64,000 nt of DNA from Saprospiraceae bacterium (GTDB taxonomy: Bacteria; Bacteroidota; Bacteroidia; Chitinophagales; Saprospiraceae), in NCBI GenBank assembly GCA_022448955.1, contig JAKVCU010000005.1, forward strand, positions 1 through 64,000, written 5' to 3'. The position numbers and the translations under genes are program-made. Shown piece after piece: positions 1 to 8,670 of the stretch (position 1 is its first letter; each line of letters opens with the position of its first letter). The notes under the pieces were generated by a model, which did no database searches, was not told where the DNA came from, and saw only the letters and a program-made list of their open reading frames with translations.

Positions 1-1
1 T

Positions 2-1702
2 GGTGGCTGCTCAATTACGCTTATTAATGTAACGGAACCAGAATGCCAAGCTGCACCATTTGATGATCAATCTAGTTTCACGGTAACCTTTAATGTTACA
101 GGTGGTTCTGGACAGTACTTCTTATCCAATCCTAATACTAATATCCTAAATGGTTCTTCAGGCCCTCCTGGTGGACAACCAACGGATGGTATTATATCAT
201 TCAATGGACAAGCAGATATCACAGGTAATACAGAAGGTACAATGGCTCCAGTACGTTTATACAATAGCGCTAATCCTAGTGAATGTTTTGTAGATTTCAT
301 GATTAATGTACCAGTTTGTCCAGAACCAAGTTGTCCTACAGAAGCTTTTATTAATGAATTCCATTATGATAACGCTGGTGGTGATGTAGGGGAATTTATA
401 GAAGTGGCCGTAAGTGATGATTTTATGGGAAATCTTTCTGATCTTAAAGTTGAACTGTATAATGGTAATGGAGGCAGCTCATATAATATATTGGAACTAA
501 GCTCTGCTACAGAAGGCAGTACAGAAGGAGGCTATACCTATTATACACTCAACTTACCGTCCAACGGTCTTCAGAATGGTTCTCCAGATGGCATGGCACT
601 AGCATGTGGAACCACCCTAATTGAGTTTTTGAGCTACGAAGGTACCATGACTGCTTCAAACGGAGTAGCAAATGGAATGACGAGTACAGACGTTGGGGTA
701 GCCGAATCTTCTTCTCAAGTAATAGGTGGTTCTATTCAACTAATAGATAATGTTTGGACATTAACTTGTGATGATACGCCTGGAGCAGCCAACGCGCTTG
801 GTTTGCCTTGTGGATGGTCTGATTCAGAAGGCGTTGGGTGTACTGCTGGAGCAACAACCTACGATCCATCAACAGAAACTTTCACTTTGTCTTCTGGCGA
901 TTGCCAGATCGGTGGGTATCCATACACAGCAGATCAAATTTCTTTTGTTCACGAAGAGTTGTGCGGAGATGGTACAATCAAAGCATATATTGAGGCTGTT
1001 AATGGTAACGGTATAGCTGGTATTCAGATGCGTGAAACGCTAGATCCTGGTGCTAAAAAAGTAGAGATTGGTACTAATCGCACCAATCGAATAGTAAGAG
1101 CCTACCGCTTTACTAACAACTACCCTGCATTCCCACAAGAATTATACTCGCTAGATAAATTCTGGCTAAAAATAGAGCGTACGGGTAACACCTTTAAAGC
1201 CTTTGCCTCTGTTGATGATATCGTGTACTATCCTTACTTATTCCAAACTATTTCAATGGGAAGTTGTATTGAAGCAGGTATATTTGTTTATAGCAAAGAT
1301 GGCTCAGCGGTTACTGCAGATTTCACTGATGTCGAAGTTATTAACGGTCCTATCCCATTTGCAGCAGAAATCAAAGATGTCACACAATCTGAAGCAAATA
1401 CTACTGCTTTAGGTTCGGGTACAACAAATGCCTTCGCAACAGCTAATACAGCTACTGCAAACATAGGCTTAACACCAAACCCAGCCCGTGATGTGGTTAC
1501 ATTAAACTTAGATCAAGTGATTGGCGAAGAAACGATCATCCGTATTTTCAATATCAATGGTCAGTTGATGAATCAACTTCAGTTTGATCGTGTCGAAGAT
1601 GCCAACCACGACATCAATATCGACGAACTTCCTGCTGGAACCTACTACGTAAATGTAAGAACAACTTCAACGCAACAAACATTGAAGTTGATCAAACAAT
1701 AG
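2..1702 (+). CDS. T9SS-exported multidomain protein, 3' part
   Basis: The reading frame is open from the left edge, so the start lies outside the window; about 566 codons are visible. An in-frame ATG at 242 is internal. The visible part has a lamin-tail-like stretch (INEFHYDNAGGDVGEFIEV, about residues 115-260), then a concanavalin-like/DUF1349-like region ending near INGP, a low-complexity Thr/Ala linker, and a C-terminal Por secretion (type IX) sorting domain beginning near LTPNPARDVVTLNLD and ending LKLIKQ. The tail predicts export through the T9SS and cell-surface attachment or release. No catalytic site is visible, so the substrate cannot be named. It ends just before a strong hairpin and converges with the lactonase gene. 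Confidence 0.85.
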   Translation, partial: GGCSITLINVTEPECQAAPFDDQSSFTVTFNVTGGSGQYFLSNPNTNILNGSSGPPGGQPTDGIISFNGQADITGNTEGTMAPVRLYNSANPSECFVDFMINVPVCPEPSCPTEAFINEFHYDNAGGDVGEFIEVAVSDDFMGNLSDLKVELYNGNGGSSYNILELSSATEGSTEGGYTYYTLNLPSNGLQNGSPDGMALACGTTLIEFLSYEGTMTASNGVANGMTSTDVGVAESSSQVIGGSIQLIDNVWTLTCDDTPGAANALGLPCGWSDSEGVGCTAGATTYDPSTETFTLSSGDCQIGGYPYTADQISFVHEELCGDGTIKAYIEAVNGNGIAGIQMRETLDPGAKKVEIGTNRTNRIVRAYRFTNNYPAFPQELYSLDKFWLKIERTGNTFKAFASVDDIVYYPYLFQTISMGSCIEAGIFVYSKDGSAVTADFTDVEVINGPIPFAAEIKDVTQSEANTTALGSGTTNAFATANTATANIGLTPNPARDVVTLNLDQVIGEETIIRIFNINGQLMNQLQFDRVEDANHDINIDELPAGTYYVNVRTTSTQQTLKLIKQ

Positions 1703-1748
1703 AGTTTTAGTTGTCTCGAAAGCTTTCAGGACAACCAATAACCCAAAG

Positions 1749-1790
1749 AATAACCTTGCTAGACTCGATCTGGTGAGGTTATTTTTATTT
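1749..1790. terminator. Rho-independent terminator between convergent genes
   Basis: AATAACCT (1749-1756) pairs with AGGTTATT (1776-1783). The stem extends inward through wobble pairs to a CTCGA loop and is followed by TTTATTTT. It closes the T9SS gene on the plus strand and overlaps the stop of the minus-strand lactonase gene, so it may serve both. Confidence 0.75.
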
Positions 1791-2831
1791 TAACGCAAGC
1801 CGCATAATATACATATCTGCAGTAATGTAAAGCGCACTTTTATCCGCATTAAAAGCACAGTTGGAAGTCGCTTGTCCTGTACGAACTAATCCTAATGGCT
1901 CGCCTTCTGGCGAAAACACCCACACCCCTCCAGGGCCAGTAGCATATATATTCCCAGCATCATCTACTTTCATCCCATCTGGCAAGCCCTTCTCTATTGC
2001 TACTTTATCAGTAGCATCGTAAAAAACTTTTCCATTGGCAATGCTTCCATCTTCTTGCATATCATATACCATCCAAATTGCACGTTCTGGATCAGAATTG
2101 GCTACATACAATTTACTTTCGTCAGGCGAAAATGCTAGTCCATTAGGGCGAGTTAACTCATCCGTTAATAAGTGTACAATGCCACTAGTATCCACTCTAA
2201 ATACTCCTTGGTAATCCAATTCTTTGGATGGATCATTTTCTTGTTGTGCTAAACCGTAAGGAGGGTCCGTAAAAAATAACTCTCCTTTACTGTTGAATAC
2301 AGCATCATTAGGACTGTTGAAACGCTTTCCATTATAACGGTCTGCTAAAGTGGTAAATTTAGCTTCAGGCAAAATAACAGGTACGTCCATACGTGCCATA
2401 CGTCGATCGCCGTGCTGGCAAAGCACTAGACGTCCATCTGCATCCAAAATAAGTGCATTAGACCCTACTTCACCTCCTCTCTCTTCTTCTCCAGTGTAAC
2501 CAGAGGGTGTCAAATATAATTCCTTCCCTCCCTCTTCAGTCCATTTATAAATACTATTAGGTGGAATATCCGAAAACAGTAACATTTGATGCGCTTCTAC
2601 CCAAAGTGGTCCTTCCGACCAAACAAAACCTTCTGCCAGTATTTCTAGTTGTGCATCTTTTGCAATAAGTGCATCCATGCGCTCATCCATGCGCTCAATT
2701 GAGCCTACTGTAGGGTATTCCTTCTTCATTTTTTCTTCTGTTGTTTGTTGAGTAGTATCTTCTTTAGGTGCTTCGTTGGTACATCCAAATAAAACAAATA
2801 CACAAGCAAGATAGAAAAGTTGTTTCGTCAT
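1785..2831 (-). CDS. SMP-30/gluconolactonase-family lipoprotein
   Basis: This 348-residue protein has a lipoprotein signal (cysteine in LFGCTN near residue 17) followed by a Thr/Glu-rich linker. From about residue 60 it matches the SMP-30/gluconolactonase/LRE six-bladed propeller: EGPLW, FNSPNDAV, FTDPPYGL, RPNGLAFSPDE and LPDGMKVDDAGNIYATGPGG. Acidic and Asn residues in these motifs (EGP, SPND, PDG) are the metal-binding positions of the family. Such enzymes hydrolyse sugar lactones or other lactones in the periplasm; the substrate here cannot be told. It starts with ATG and is transcribed alone, divergently from the sialidase gene. Confidence 0.88.
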   Translation of the reverse strand: MTKQLFYLACVFVLFGCTNEAPKEDTTQQTTEEKMKKEYPTVGSIERMDERMDALIAKDAQLEILAEGFVWSEGPLWVEAHQMLLFSDIPPNSIYKWTEEGGKELYLTPSGYTGEEERGGEVGSNALILDADGRLVLCQHGDRRMARMDVPVILPEAKFTTLADRYNGKRFNSPNDAVFNSKGELFFTDPPYGLAQQENDPSKELDYQGVFRVDTSGIVHLLTDELTRPNGLAFSPDESKLYVANSDPERAIWMVYDMQEDGSIANGKVFYDATDKVAIEKGLPDGMKVDDAGNIYATGPGGVWVFSPEGEPLGLVRTGQATSNCAFNADKSALYITADMYIMRLALK

Positions 2832-2888
2832 GTTTTTTCCGAAAATATAGTCATTCTTTTACGAAAACCTTTTTTGTAGGTATTTTCA

Positions 2889-3974
2889 ATGCTCCAAAAC
2901 AATCATTCTATGAGGCACTTATCATCTATTTTATTGCTATTTCTACCCTTTATCATCCTTTCGCAAACCATTGCTGAAGATGAAATTTTTGCATCATTAT
3001 TCCCTACGAAAGAACAATCAGAGGTGGCTTGTTATCGCATTCCAGCACTTGTTACTAGTCCGAATGGCGTACTTATTGCAGCAATAGATGAAAGAGTACC
3101 CAATTGTAATGACCTTAGAGCTAATGACGATATCAATATTGTTATAAGAACAAGCAAAGACAACGGCAAAACATGGTCGGCCATCAATAAAATTGTAGAT
3201 TACCCCATCGGACGATCAGCATCTGACCCATCTTTTATTGTTGATACCATCACCAATACCCTTTTTCTTTTTTTTAATTATATGGATTTGGTGAACGAAA
3301 ATGGCATCTACTATCTAAAGGTGATGGAAAGTAAAGACGATGGCTTAACATGGAGTACGCCTAAAGATATCACCAAACAGATTACTAAGCAGGAGTGGAA
3401 AAAGGACTTTCAGTTCATTACCTCGGGCAGAGGCATTCAAACAAAATCTGGGAGATTATTACATACCTTGGTTAATTTACAGCAAGGGCTTCATGTATTT
3501 GAAAGCAATGATCATGGTAAAAGGTGGCAACTTATTGATACCCCAATACTACCTGGGGATGAATCAAAAATCATCGAACTATCTGATGGTACTTGGATGA
3601 TCAATAGCAGAGTAGCGGAAGCAGGATGCCGCTATGTACATCACTCCACTGACCAAGGAAAAACCTGGGAAACTAGCATTGATTCTACATTGATTGATCC
3701 GGCTTGTAATGCAAGTATTTTAAGTTATAAAGATCCCAAAACAAACAAAGAGATACTGTTATTTTCCAATGCCCATTCTCCAAATAAAAGAGAAAATTTA
3801 TCTATTTGCGTAAGCTACGACCAAGGCAAAACTTGGCCAAAGAAAACAACTATTTACAAAGGAAGTGCCGCTTATTCCACCATGACTATTTTGCCCGATG
3901 GAGATATAGGAATCTTTTTCGAAAAGGATGATTATTCTGATAATGTTTTCATCAAAATCCCTTTCAATGATTAG
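2889..3974 (+). CDS. Exo-alpha-sialidase (GH33, BNR-repeat) homologue
   Basis: The 361-residue product has a signal peptide (RHLSSILLLFLPFIILSQ) and a sialidase propeller. A YRIP motif near residue 49 supplies the first arginine of the triad. At least five Asp-box repeats are visible (SKDNGKTW, SKDDGLTW, SNDHGKRW, STDQGKTW, SYDQGKTW). Arginines in INSRVAEAG and SPNKREN are candidates for the second and third triad positions, and AAYSTM holds the likely nucleophilic tyrosine. The family releases terminal sialic acids, though some members use other sugars. An ATG at 2910 (Met8) gives a neater signal peptide and may be the real start. No sialic-acid catabolic genes adjoin it. Confidence 0.85.
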   Translation: MLQNNHSMRHLSSILLLFLPFIILSQTIAEDEIFASLFPTKEQSEVACYRIPALVTSPNGVLIAAIDERVPNCNDLRANDDINIVIRTSKDNGKTWSAINKIVDYPIGRSASDPSFIVDTITNTLFLFFNYMDLVNENGIYYLKVMESKDDGLTWSTPKDITKQITKQEWKKDFQFITSGRGIQTKSGRLLHTLVNLQQGLHVFESNDHGKRWQLIDTPILPGDESKIIELSDGTWMINSRVAEAGCRYVHHSTDQGKTWETSIDSTLIDPACNASILSYKDPKTNKEILLFSNAHSPNKRENLSICVSYDQGKTWPKKTTIYKGSAAYSTMTILPDGDIGIFFEKDDYSDNVFIKIPFND

Positions 3975-4060
3975 GCCTGAATAAGATCAAAAACAGATTG
4001 TTTATGCTCCTAATCTTAGACTTCATCTGCTGCCTTTAAAGTCTAACCCAATAAGCTATT

Positions 4061-4105
4061 CTAAAAATAAAACGTGGGTGATTGCTCTAGCCTTGCAATC
4101 ACCCA
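4061..4105 (-). terminator. Terminator of the tRNA gene
   Basis: An 11-bp perfect stem (4075-4085 with 4095-4105, TGGGTGATTGC / GCAATCACCCA) starts one base after the tRNA acceptor end. On the minus strand it is followed by a T-rich run (CGTTTTATTTTT). Confidence 0.85.
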
Positions 4106-4179
4106 TGATATTGGAAGGATTCGAACCTTCGCCTCAGGTTTGATGAGACCTGCGTTTTAGGCCACTTAACTACAATATC
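4106..4179 (-). tRNA. tRNA with an 8-nt anticodon loop, isotype unclear
   Basis: On the minus strand the sequence folds as a cloverleaf. The acceptor is GATATTG/CAATATC (7 perfect pairs). The D arm GTTA...AAAC has GG in its loop and A14 and A21 in place. The anticodon stem is CAGGT/ACCTG, the variable loop AGGC, and the T arm GAAGG-TTCGAAT-CCTTC. The discriminator is A and CCA is not encoded. The oddity is the anticodon loop, CTCATCAA, which has 8 bases instead of 7. U33 is followed by CAT (Met/Ile2-like) but then C37, so the isotype is uncertain; a four-base anticodon CATC is another reading. All other conserved bases look intact, and a terminator follows directly. It could be an unusual functional tRNA or a decayed copy. 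Confidence 0.75.
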
Positions 4180-4224
4180 AGCTGCGTTACAGGACCATTT
4201 TTCTACAAAATCAAATAAGCTATT

Positions 4225-4470
4225 TCACGTCATAGCCACGATGACAGGCTCTAGGCAATTGGTCATTAGCTCTTTAACCGTAAAAACGATCTCTTTACGC
4301 TCGTCGGGAATTTGCTCTGCAAATTCTTCCATTGAAACATATTTTTTGATCATCCCATCGAAAGCAACGAAGTTTTTGGAAAAGACTTTTTTTACTTCTC
4401 CAATAGTTTGATTGGCTTTATTTTTTCGATCTTGCTCGATTGCCAAAATTTCATGTAGTTTGTTTGACAT
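4225..4470 (-). CDS. Short conserved protein, probably an N-terminal remnant
   Basis: This 81-residue protein begins MSNKLHEILAIEQDRKNKAN and has no signal peptide or membrane segment. The opening resembles the start of a larger family of uncharacterised bacterial proteins (roughly 240 residues, from memory, not checked), in which the frame continues well beyond the point where this one stops (VIVAMT). It may therefore be a truncated copy whose 3' part was lost where the tRNA gene now lies, about 45 bp downstream. It could equally be an independent small protein. Function unknown. Confidence 0.45.
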   Translation of the reverse strand: MSNKLHEILAIEQDRKNKANQTIGEVKKVFSKNFVAFDGMIKKYVSMEEFAEQIPDERKEIVFTVKELMTNCLEPVIVAMT

Positions 4471-4515
4471 CTCTCTCTTGTTTTTTGGGTTGAATAATGA
4501 GCAAGATCATATACT

Positions 4516-5343
4516 TTATTTATGCCTTGCTATAATAGAATACACCATGGGTAAATTGCCTTCCATGCCTTGTATTTGGTATCCTTTTTCCATTGCGACT
4601 GTTTTTGGAAAACAGTCATAAGGGGAATAATCATATTCATCAAAATGATCAATACGAAGTCCATTACCTAGGAGTGATTTAAACACTTCAGATAGTGGAT
4701 GATTCCAAGAATAGGATTCGTTTTTTAGTGGAGCCTTTCGATCAGTATAGGTACCTTCGGTTATCTCGTAAATTGCTTCTTTGTTAAAGTAAGAATATTC
4801 AATTTTTGTAAAATGATCATCAAATGCCCAAATGACTGGATGAAATTCTACAAAAACAAGTTTTCCATCTTTTTGCAAATGTTGTGCAATCAATTGTGCC
4901 CACCTTCCTAACTCTGGCAGCCAGCCGATAGTGCCATAAGTTGCAAAAATGATATCAAATTTTTCATCATTTAGGTGTTGATCAATATCATAAACATTAC
5001 AACAAATAAACTCAGCATCTAGCCCTAGTTTTTCATTCATCTGCTTTGCTTTAGCAATCGCTTGGTCTGATAAATCAACGCCAGTGACCTTTGCGCCCAT
5101 TCGCGCAAGCGAAAGACTATCTTGCCCAAAATGACATTGTAAGTGTAATATTCTTTTGCCTTTAATATCACCCAACAAGTCTAATTCAATTTCTTTTAGG
5201 GAGGTGTCCCCTTTTAGAAAAGCATCAACGGCATAGAAGTCAGATCCGAAATGCACATCTGTTTTGGCATTCCACAATTTTCGGTTGATCTCTAGATAAT
5301 TTTCCATTTCTTTTGGATTTTTTGATTTTAATACTTTAGCCAT
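4516..5343 (-). CDS. Class I SAM-dependent methyltransferase
   Basis: The Rossmann-fold methyltransferase core is clear. Motif I is ILHLQCHFGQDSLSLARMG, followed by the acidic end of beta-2 (VTGVDLSDQAI), a motif near EFICCNVYD, and FDIIFATYGTIGWL for post-motif II. The C-terminal half (EFHPVIWAFDD ... GYQIQGMEGNLPMVYSIIARHK) is typical of a family of cytoplasmic methyltransferases of unknown substrate. The ATG at 5343 is taken as start; a TTG at 5349 lies inside the adjoining repeat, and Met14 of this call (MENYLEINRKLWN, ATG at 5304) is also possible. The gene stands alone, with a palindromic repeat immediately upstream. Confidence 0.8.
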   Translation of the reverse strand: MAKVLKSKNPKEMENYLEINRKLWNAKTDVHFGSDFYAVDAFLKGDTSLKEIELDLLGDIKGKRILHLQCHFGQDSLSLARMGAKVTGVDLSDQAIAKAKQMNEKLGLDAEFICCNVYDIDQHLNDEKFDIIFATYGTIGWLPELGRWAQLIAQHLQKDGKLVFVEFHPVIWAFDDHFTKIEYSYFNKEAIYEITEGTYTDRKAPLKNESYSWNHPLSEVFKSLLGNGLRIDHFDEYDYSPYDCFPKTVAMEKGYQIQGMEGNLPMVYSIIARHK

Positions 5344-5345
5344 AC

Positions 5346-5460
5346 GCAAAAAATAACTTTCCGATTTCTAAAAGTCTTTTCTTAGCATTGCCTGATTTAA
5401 TTGAACCGCTTAGCACCACTAAAAAAAGACGAAATCGTAAAGTAATTTTTCTGCTTTACC
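5346..5460 (+). repeat. MITE-like palindromic repeat, family A copy 1
   Basis: Left arm: GCAAAAAATAACTTTCCGAT, then TTCTAAAAGTCTTTTCTTAG. Right arm: CTAAAAAAAGACGAAATCG, then TAAAGTAATTTTTCTGC. The arms are imperfect inverted repeats of about 35 bp around a short unique centre. Related copies lie at 8521-8667 and 19511-19637. No coding capacity. Confidence 0.75.
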
Positions 5461-5542
5461 TCAATAAAAAAACAGGAGAATTAGTTCCCATAAATACGAA
5501 GCAGTGAGTAAAAAATGGATAGCATTCATTTGGACCAAGCAC

Positions 5543-8500
5543 TTACCAACGAAAATGACACTGTATAAAATAATAGGCGCCCTGAACACCAAATTGTTGT
5601 ACTCTTCGACTATAGACAAATATGCCATTGCCAATATTAGCAGAGTGTTTATGGCGATCAGGATATACGTCAAAGATATTGGTACCGCCTATAGTTAATT
5701 CCATCGCACTAGAAATTTTATATCCGATACTCATATCTGTCGTCCACTTAGGGCTAAAACGCTGATCTCGACTTTCTCTTTGGCCAGTATGCTCATTGAT
5801 AATCCAATTGGCTGGATTACCATCAGCCGCATGTATATAACTCAAACTCCCGAAACGTGTTACAGCGATTTTCCCTGCCCATCTTCTAGATTGAAATTGT
5901 ACACTACTCACGCATTTATCTCTAGGTAATGCTTTTTCTATTCTCGAAATTTCCTCTCTATTCAGCAAGATGTTTTCGTAACCTTCTAGAATACCTGTAG
6001 TTCGAATAATTGGCATTCCATTTCTATCGGTTCTAAGCCTTGTTTCATTAAAGTTGTAAAAAATAGACCAATAGATTTTTCCGTTTAATAAGGGTTTTTC
6101 ATAATGTATGCCGGCATCCATACCATAGGTACGAGTATCAATAGCATTAGTAAAAAACTGAACTTGATCTACCCCCAATGGATGTAATATTTCGGCGAAA
6201 GCCGCGCTTAGATCTCCCGAAAATCGGCCACTAATTACAATTCGATCATAGATGTTAATCTGATAGGCATCTAATGTAAAACTAATACCATCAAATACTT
6301 GATAAGCCCATGCTGCACTAATATTCAACGACTTTTCCGCTTTGAGCAAACCGATCCCTAGTGCCCGTAAAACGGGATGATCATTAGAGTAATGTACGAC
6401 ATCGACCCCCTCTAGGCCATTTGTAGAGGAAAAAAACTGTGTCGAGTTATTGCTAAAATGGATTTGGGGCATTGAAGGAGCACGAAAACCTGTGCCGATC
6501 GAAGCTTTTAGCGTATGCTTCTTATTTAAATGCCATCTGTTGTAAAGTTTTCCACTAAAATTGCTACCAAAATCAGTATAATATTCAAATCGGCCTGCTA
6601 TACCTAACAAATAAGCTTGCGCTAAACTTAGTTTTGCATCAGCATATATACCTAAGTTATATCGAAATCTATTCCGCTCATTTTCTGGGCGAAAACCAGG
6701 AAACATTTGTATACCAGCCTCTCGTAATTGTCCATTTGGGCCAGTTACTTCATATTGTTGCCAAGAAACCTCTTCCCCTTTATTTTGCTTAAAATTTTCT
6801 ATTCTAAACTCTCCTCCAAAACCAAAGCTTAAAGGCAGATCTGTACCAAAATCCCTATTGATATCAAAGTTAGTGACATTCTGCATATAGCTAAAACTTC
6901 CAGCATGGCTTGAGCTTGGCGAAGCCAATCCCAAGGAAGCATTATTAGAGTTTTGAACACCAAAGTGAAAACTATTTCGTCCAGTAGTATTACTAAAATC
7001 AACAGCCCATTTCCGAGCCTTCCCTTTAAGGCCAAGCGTAATGGAATTATCGAAAATATTGGTAATTAGTGCTGGTGCAAAGCCCCAAGTATAAATCCCT
7101 GATTGTTTATTTTTTTGATAAGGAAAGCGATAAAATCCACTAGAGCTCCCTCTTCTATAAGAGTATCCTCCGAATCCATATAAGTTTAAATGTTTAAAGA
7201 TGGGTAGAGCTGTATTAAAGAAGAGTCCAGCATTACTCATCTGGGCACCACCAACTGCCATTACCTTTTTCTCTTCAAAAGGTACATAATCATAAAAAAG
7301 GGCAATATCTAAAGGATTTTCATCTCTTTCATCGCCAAATATTTTACCAGAATAATCCCCTGAGCGATTAATATTATCTCTATGCTGAAAATCTGCTGAT
7401 ACGTGGAAGAATCCTCCTTTTTTTCCTAGATCAAAACCATAATTTGCATTCAGCTTATAGGTGGCCCCATCTCCTATTTTAGTAATTCCAGTATGGGTTC
7501 TTACATCACCAAGATTTGTATTTTCTTTTAATTGGATATTAATGACACCGGCAATCGCGTCTGAGCCATACTGGGCTGTTGCACCATCCCTTAGTACTTC
7601 AATCTTTTCAATAGCATTAAGTGGAATAGCATCCAAATCCGTTGCAACGGTTCCCTTTCCAACAGTACCATTGATATTTACAAGAGAGGAAGAGTGTCTC
7701 CTTTTGCCATTAATAAGTACGAGGACCTGATCAGGACCGAGTCCACGTAAGGATGCGGGATTAATATGGTCTGTGCCATCACTAATTGTCTGTTGCGTAG
7801 AATGAAAGGACGGTATCTGGAAGTGTAACAACTCACCAAGCAATTGATAATTCATATTGGCCATATCATCCGCCTTAATGATAGTTGCTGGCGAAGCTGA
7901 AGATAGCAAAGAACTTTCCTGAAATCGTGAGCCAACCACCACTACCTTATCTAAAGAAGCCAAACCATCCAGTTGAAAATCGAGTACTAAGGTATCATTC
8001 TTGAGTAGTTCAAACTGCCTTTTCTGAGCTTTTAGGCCAACATAACTGGCTTCTATTTCCCATTTCCCTGCTTTTAAAGACAAGGAATAATTTCCATCAA
8101 TTTGACTAGCAGTTCCTTGATTGGTATGGGTTAGTCGAATATTGGCACCAGCAAGTACTTCGCCCTGACTATTTGAAATTTGCCCAATAATGGTCCCTCT
8201 TTCTTTCGCTTTCGCTAAAGTAAAAGTTTGAGGTGCGATTTGAGCTACCTCAATATTAAGTTTGGAAAATACTTCAGAGAAAAGTGGTGATAAAACTTTT
8301 GAGGGTAATAAAGCTGGCACTTTAATGTCTTTTACTAGCGTACTTTCGTAAATAAAATAAATTTTTTGGTCATCCTCAATCGTTTTTATTAGCTGTACTA
8401 GCGGGATACTATCTTGAATATTAGGGTTTTGAGCTTGTAAAACACAAAAAGCTAAACAAGTAAAAATATTGACGCTCCATATTTTTAAGCTCAACTGCAT
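5543..8500 (-). CDS. TonB-dependent receptor with STN domain
   Basis: From the ATG at 8500 the product is about 985 residues. It has a signal peptide (KIWSVNIFTCLAFCVLQAQ), a secretin/TonB N-terminal (STN) domain (about residues 30-100), a carboxypeptidase-regulatory-like domain (GTIIGQISNSQGEVLAGANI...), a plug (DKVVVVGSRF ... LRGLGPDQVLVLINGKRRH ... IEKIEVLRDGATAQYGSDAIAGVINI) and an outer-membrane barrel. A TTG at 8524 is a poorer start. The STN domain normally signals to a FecR anti-sigma factor, which is encoded just upstream. The plug is strikingly similar to that of the receptor at 9923-12871, so the two are paralogues. The imported ligand is unknown; no SusD partner is present. Confidence 0.92.
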   Translation of the reverse strand: MQLSLKIWSVNIFTCLAFCVLQAQNPNIQDSIPLVQLIKTIEDDQKIYFIYESTLVKDIKVPALLPSKVLSPLFSEVFSKLNIEVAQIAPQTFTLAKAKERGTIIGQISNSQGEVLAGANIRLTHTNQGTASQIDGNYSLSLKAGKWEIEASYVGLKAQKRQFELLKNDTLVLDFQLDGLASLDKVVVVGSRFQESSLLSSASPATIIKADDMANMNYQLLGELLHFQIPSFHSTQQTISDGTDHINPASLRGLGPDQVLVLINGKRRHSSSLVNINGTVGKGTVATDLDAIPLNAIEKIEVLRDGATAQYGSDAIAGVINIQLKENTNLGDVRTHTGITKIGDGATYKLNANYGFDLGKKGGFFHVSADFQHRDNINRSGDYSGKIFGDERDENPLDIALFYDYVPFEEKKVMAVGGAQMSNAGLFFNTALPIFKHLNLYGFGGYSYRRGSSSGFYRFPYQKNKQSGIYTWGFAPALITNIFDNSITLGLKGKARKWAVDFSNTTGRNSFHFGVQNSNNASLGLASPSSSHAGSFSYMQNVTNFDINRDFGTDLPLSFGFGGEFRIENFKQNKGEEVSWQQYEVTGPNGQLREAGIQMFPGFRPENERNRFRYNLGIYADAKLSLAQAYLLGIAGRFEYYTDFGSNFSGKLYNRWHLNKKHTLKASIGTGFRAPSMPQIHFSNNSTQFFSSTNGLEGVDVVHYSNDHPVLRALGIGLLKAEKSLNISAAWAYQVFDGISFTLDAYQINIYDRIVISGRFSGDLSAAFAEILHPLGVDQVQFFTNAIDTRTYGMDAGIHYEKPLLNGKIYWSIFYNFNETRLRTDRNGMPIIRTTGILEGYENILLNREEISRIEKALPRDKCVSSVQFQSRRWAGKIAVTRFGSLSYIHAADGNPANWIINEHTGQRESRDQRFSPKWTTDMSIGYKISSAMELTIGGTNIFDVYPDRHKHSANIGNGIFVYSRRVQQFGVQGAYYFIQCHFRW

Positions 8501-8520
8501 AAATGAATCATTAGTATTAC

Positions 8521-8667
8521 ACAAAAAATTACTTTCTGATTTCTAGTAGTCTTTTCTTAGCCCTGCCTAGTTTGAATGCACCGTTTAGCATCACTTAGTA
8601 TACTGTAATCTAAGTTACAGTGTACTAAGCAAAGACGAAATAGAAAAGCTGATTTTTCTGCTCTGCT
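8521..8667 (+). repeat. MITE-like palindromic repeat, family A copy 2
   Basis: Same arms as copy 1 (CTGATTTCTAGTAGTCTTTT on the left; AAGCAAAGACGAAAT and ATTTTTCTGCTCTGC on the right). It is longer because a nested hairpin, CTTAGTATACTGTAA (8594-8608) with TTACAGTGTACTAAG (8615-8629), sits in the right arm. It fills the gap between the FecR gene and the receptor gene. Confidence 0.75.
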
Positions 8668-8670
8668 TAT

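Noticed and set aside
4106-4179. Selenocysteine tRNA
   Set aside because: It lacks the 8-bp acceptor and long variable arm of tRNA-Sec.
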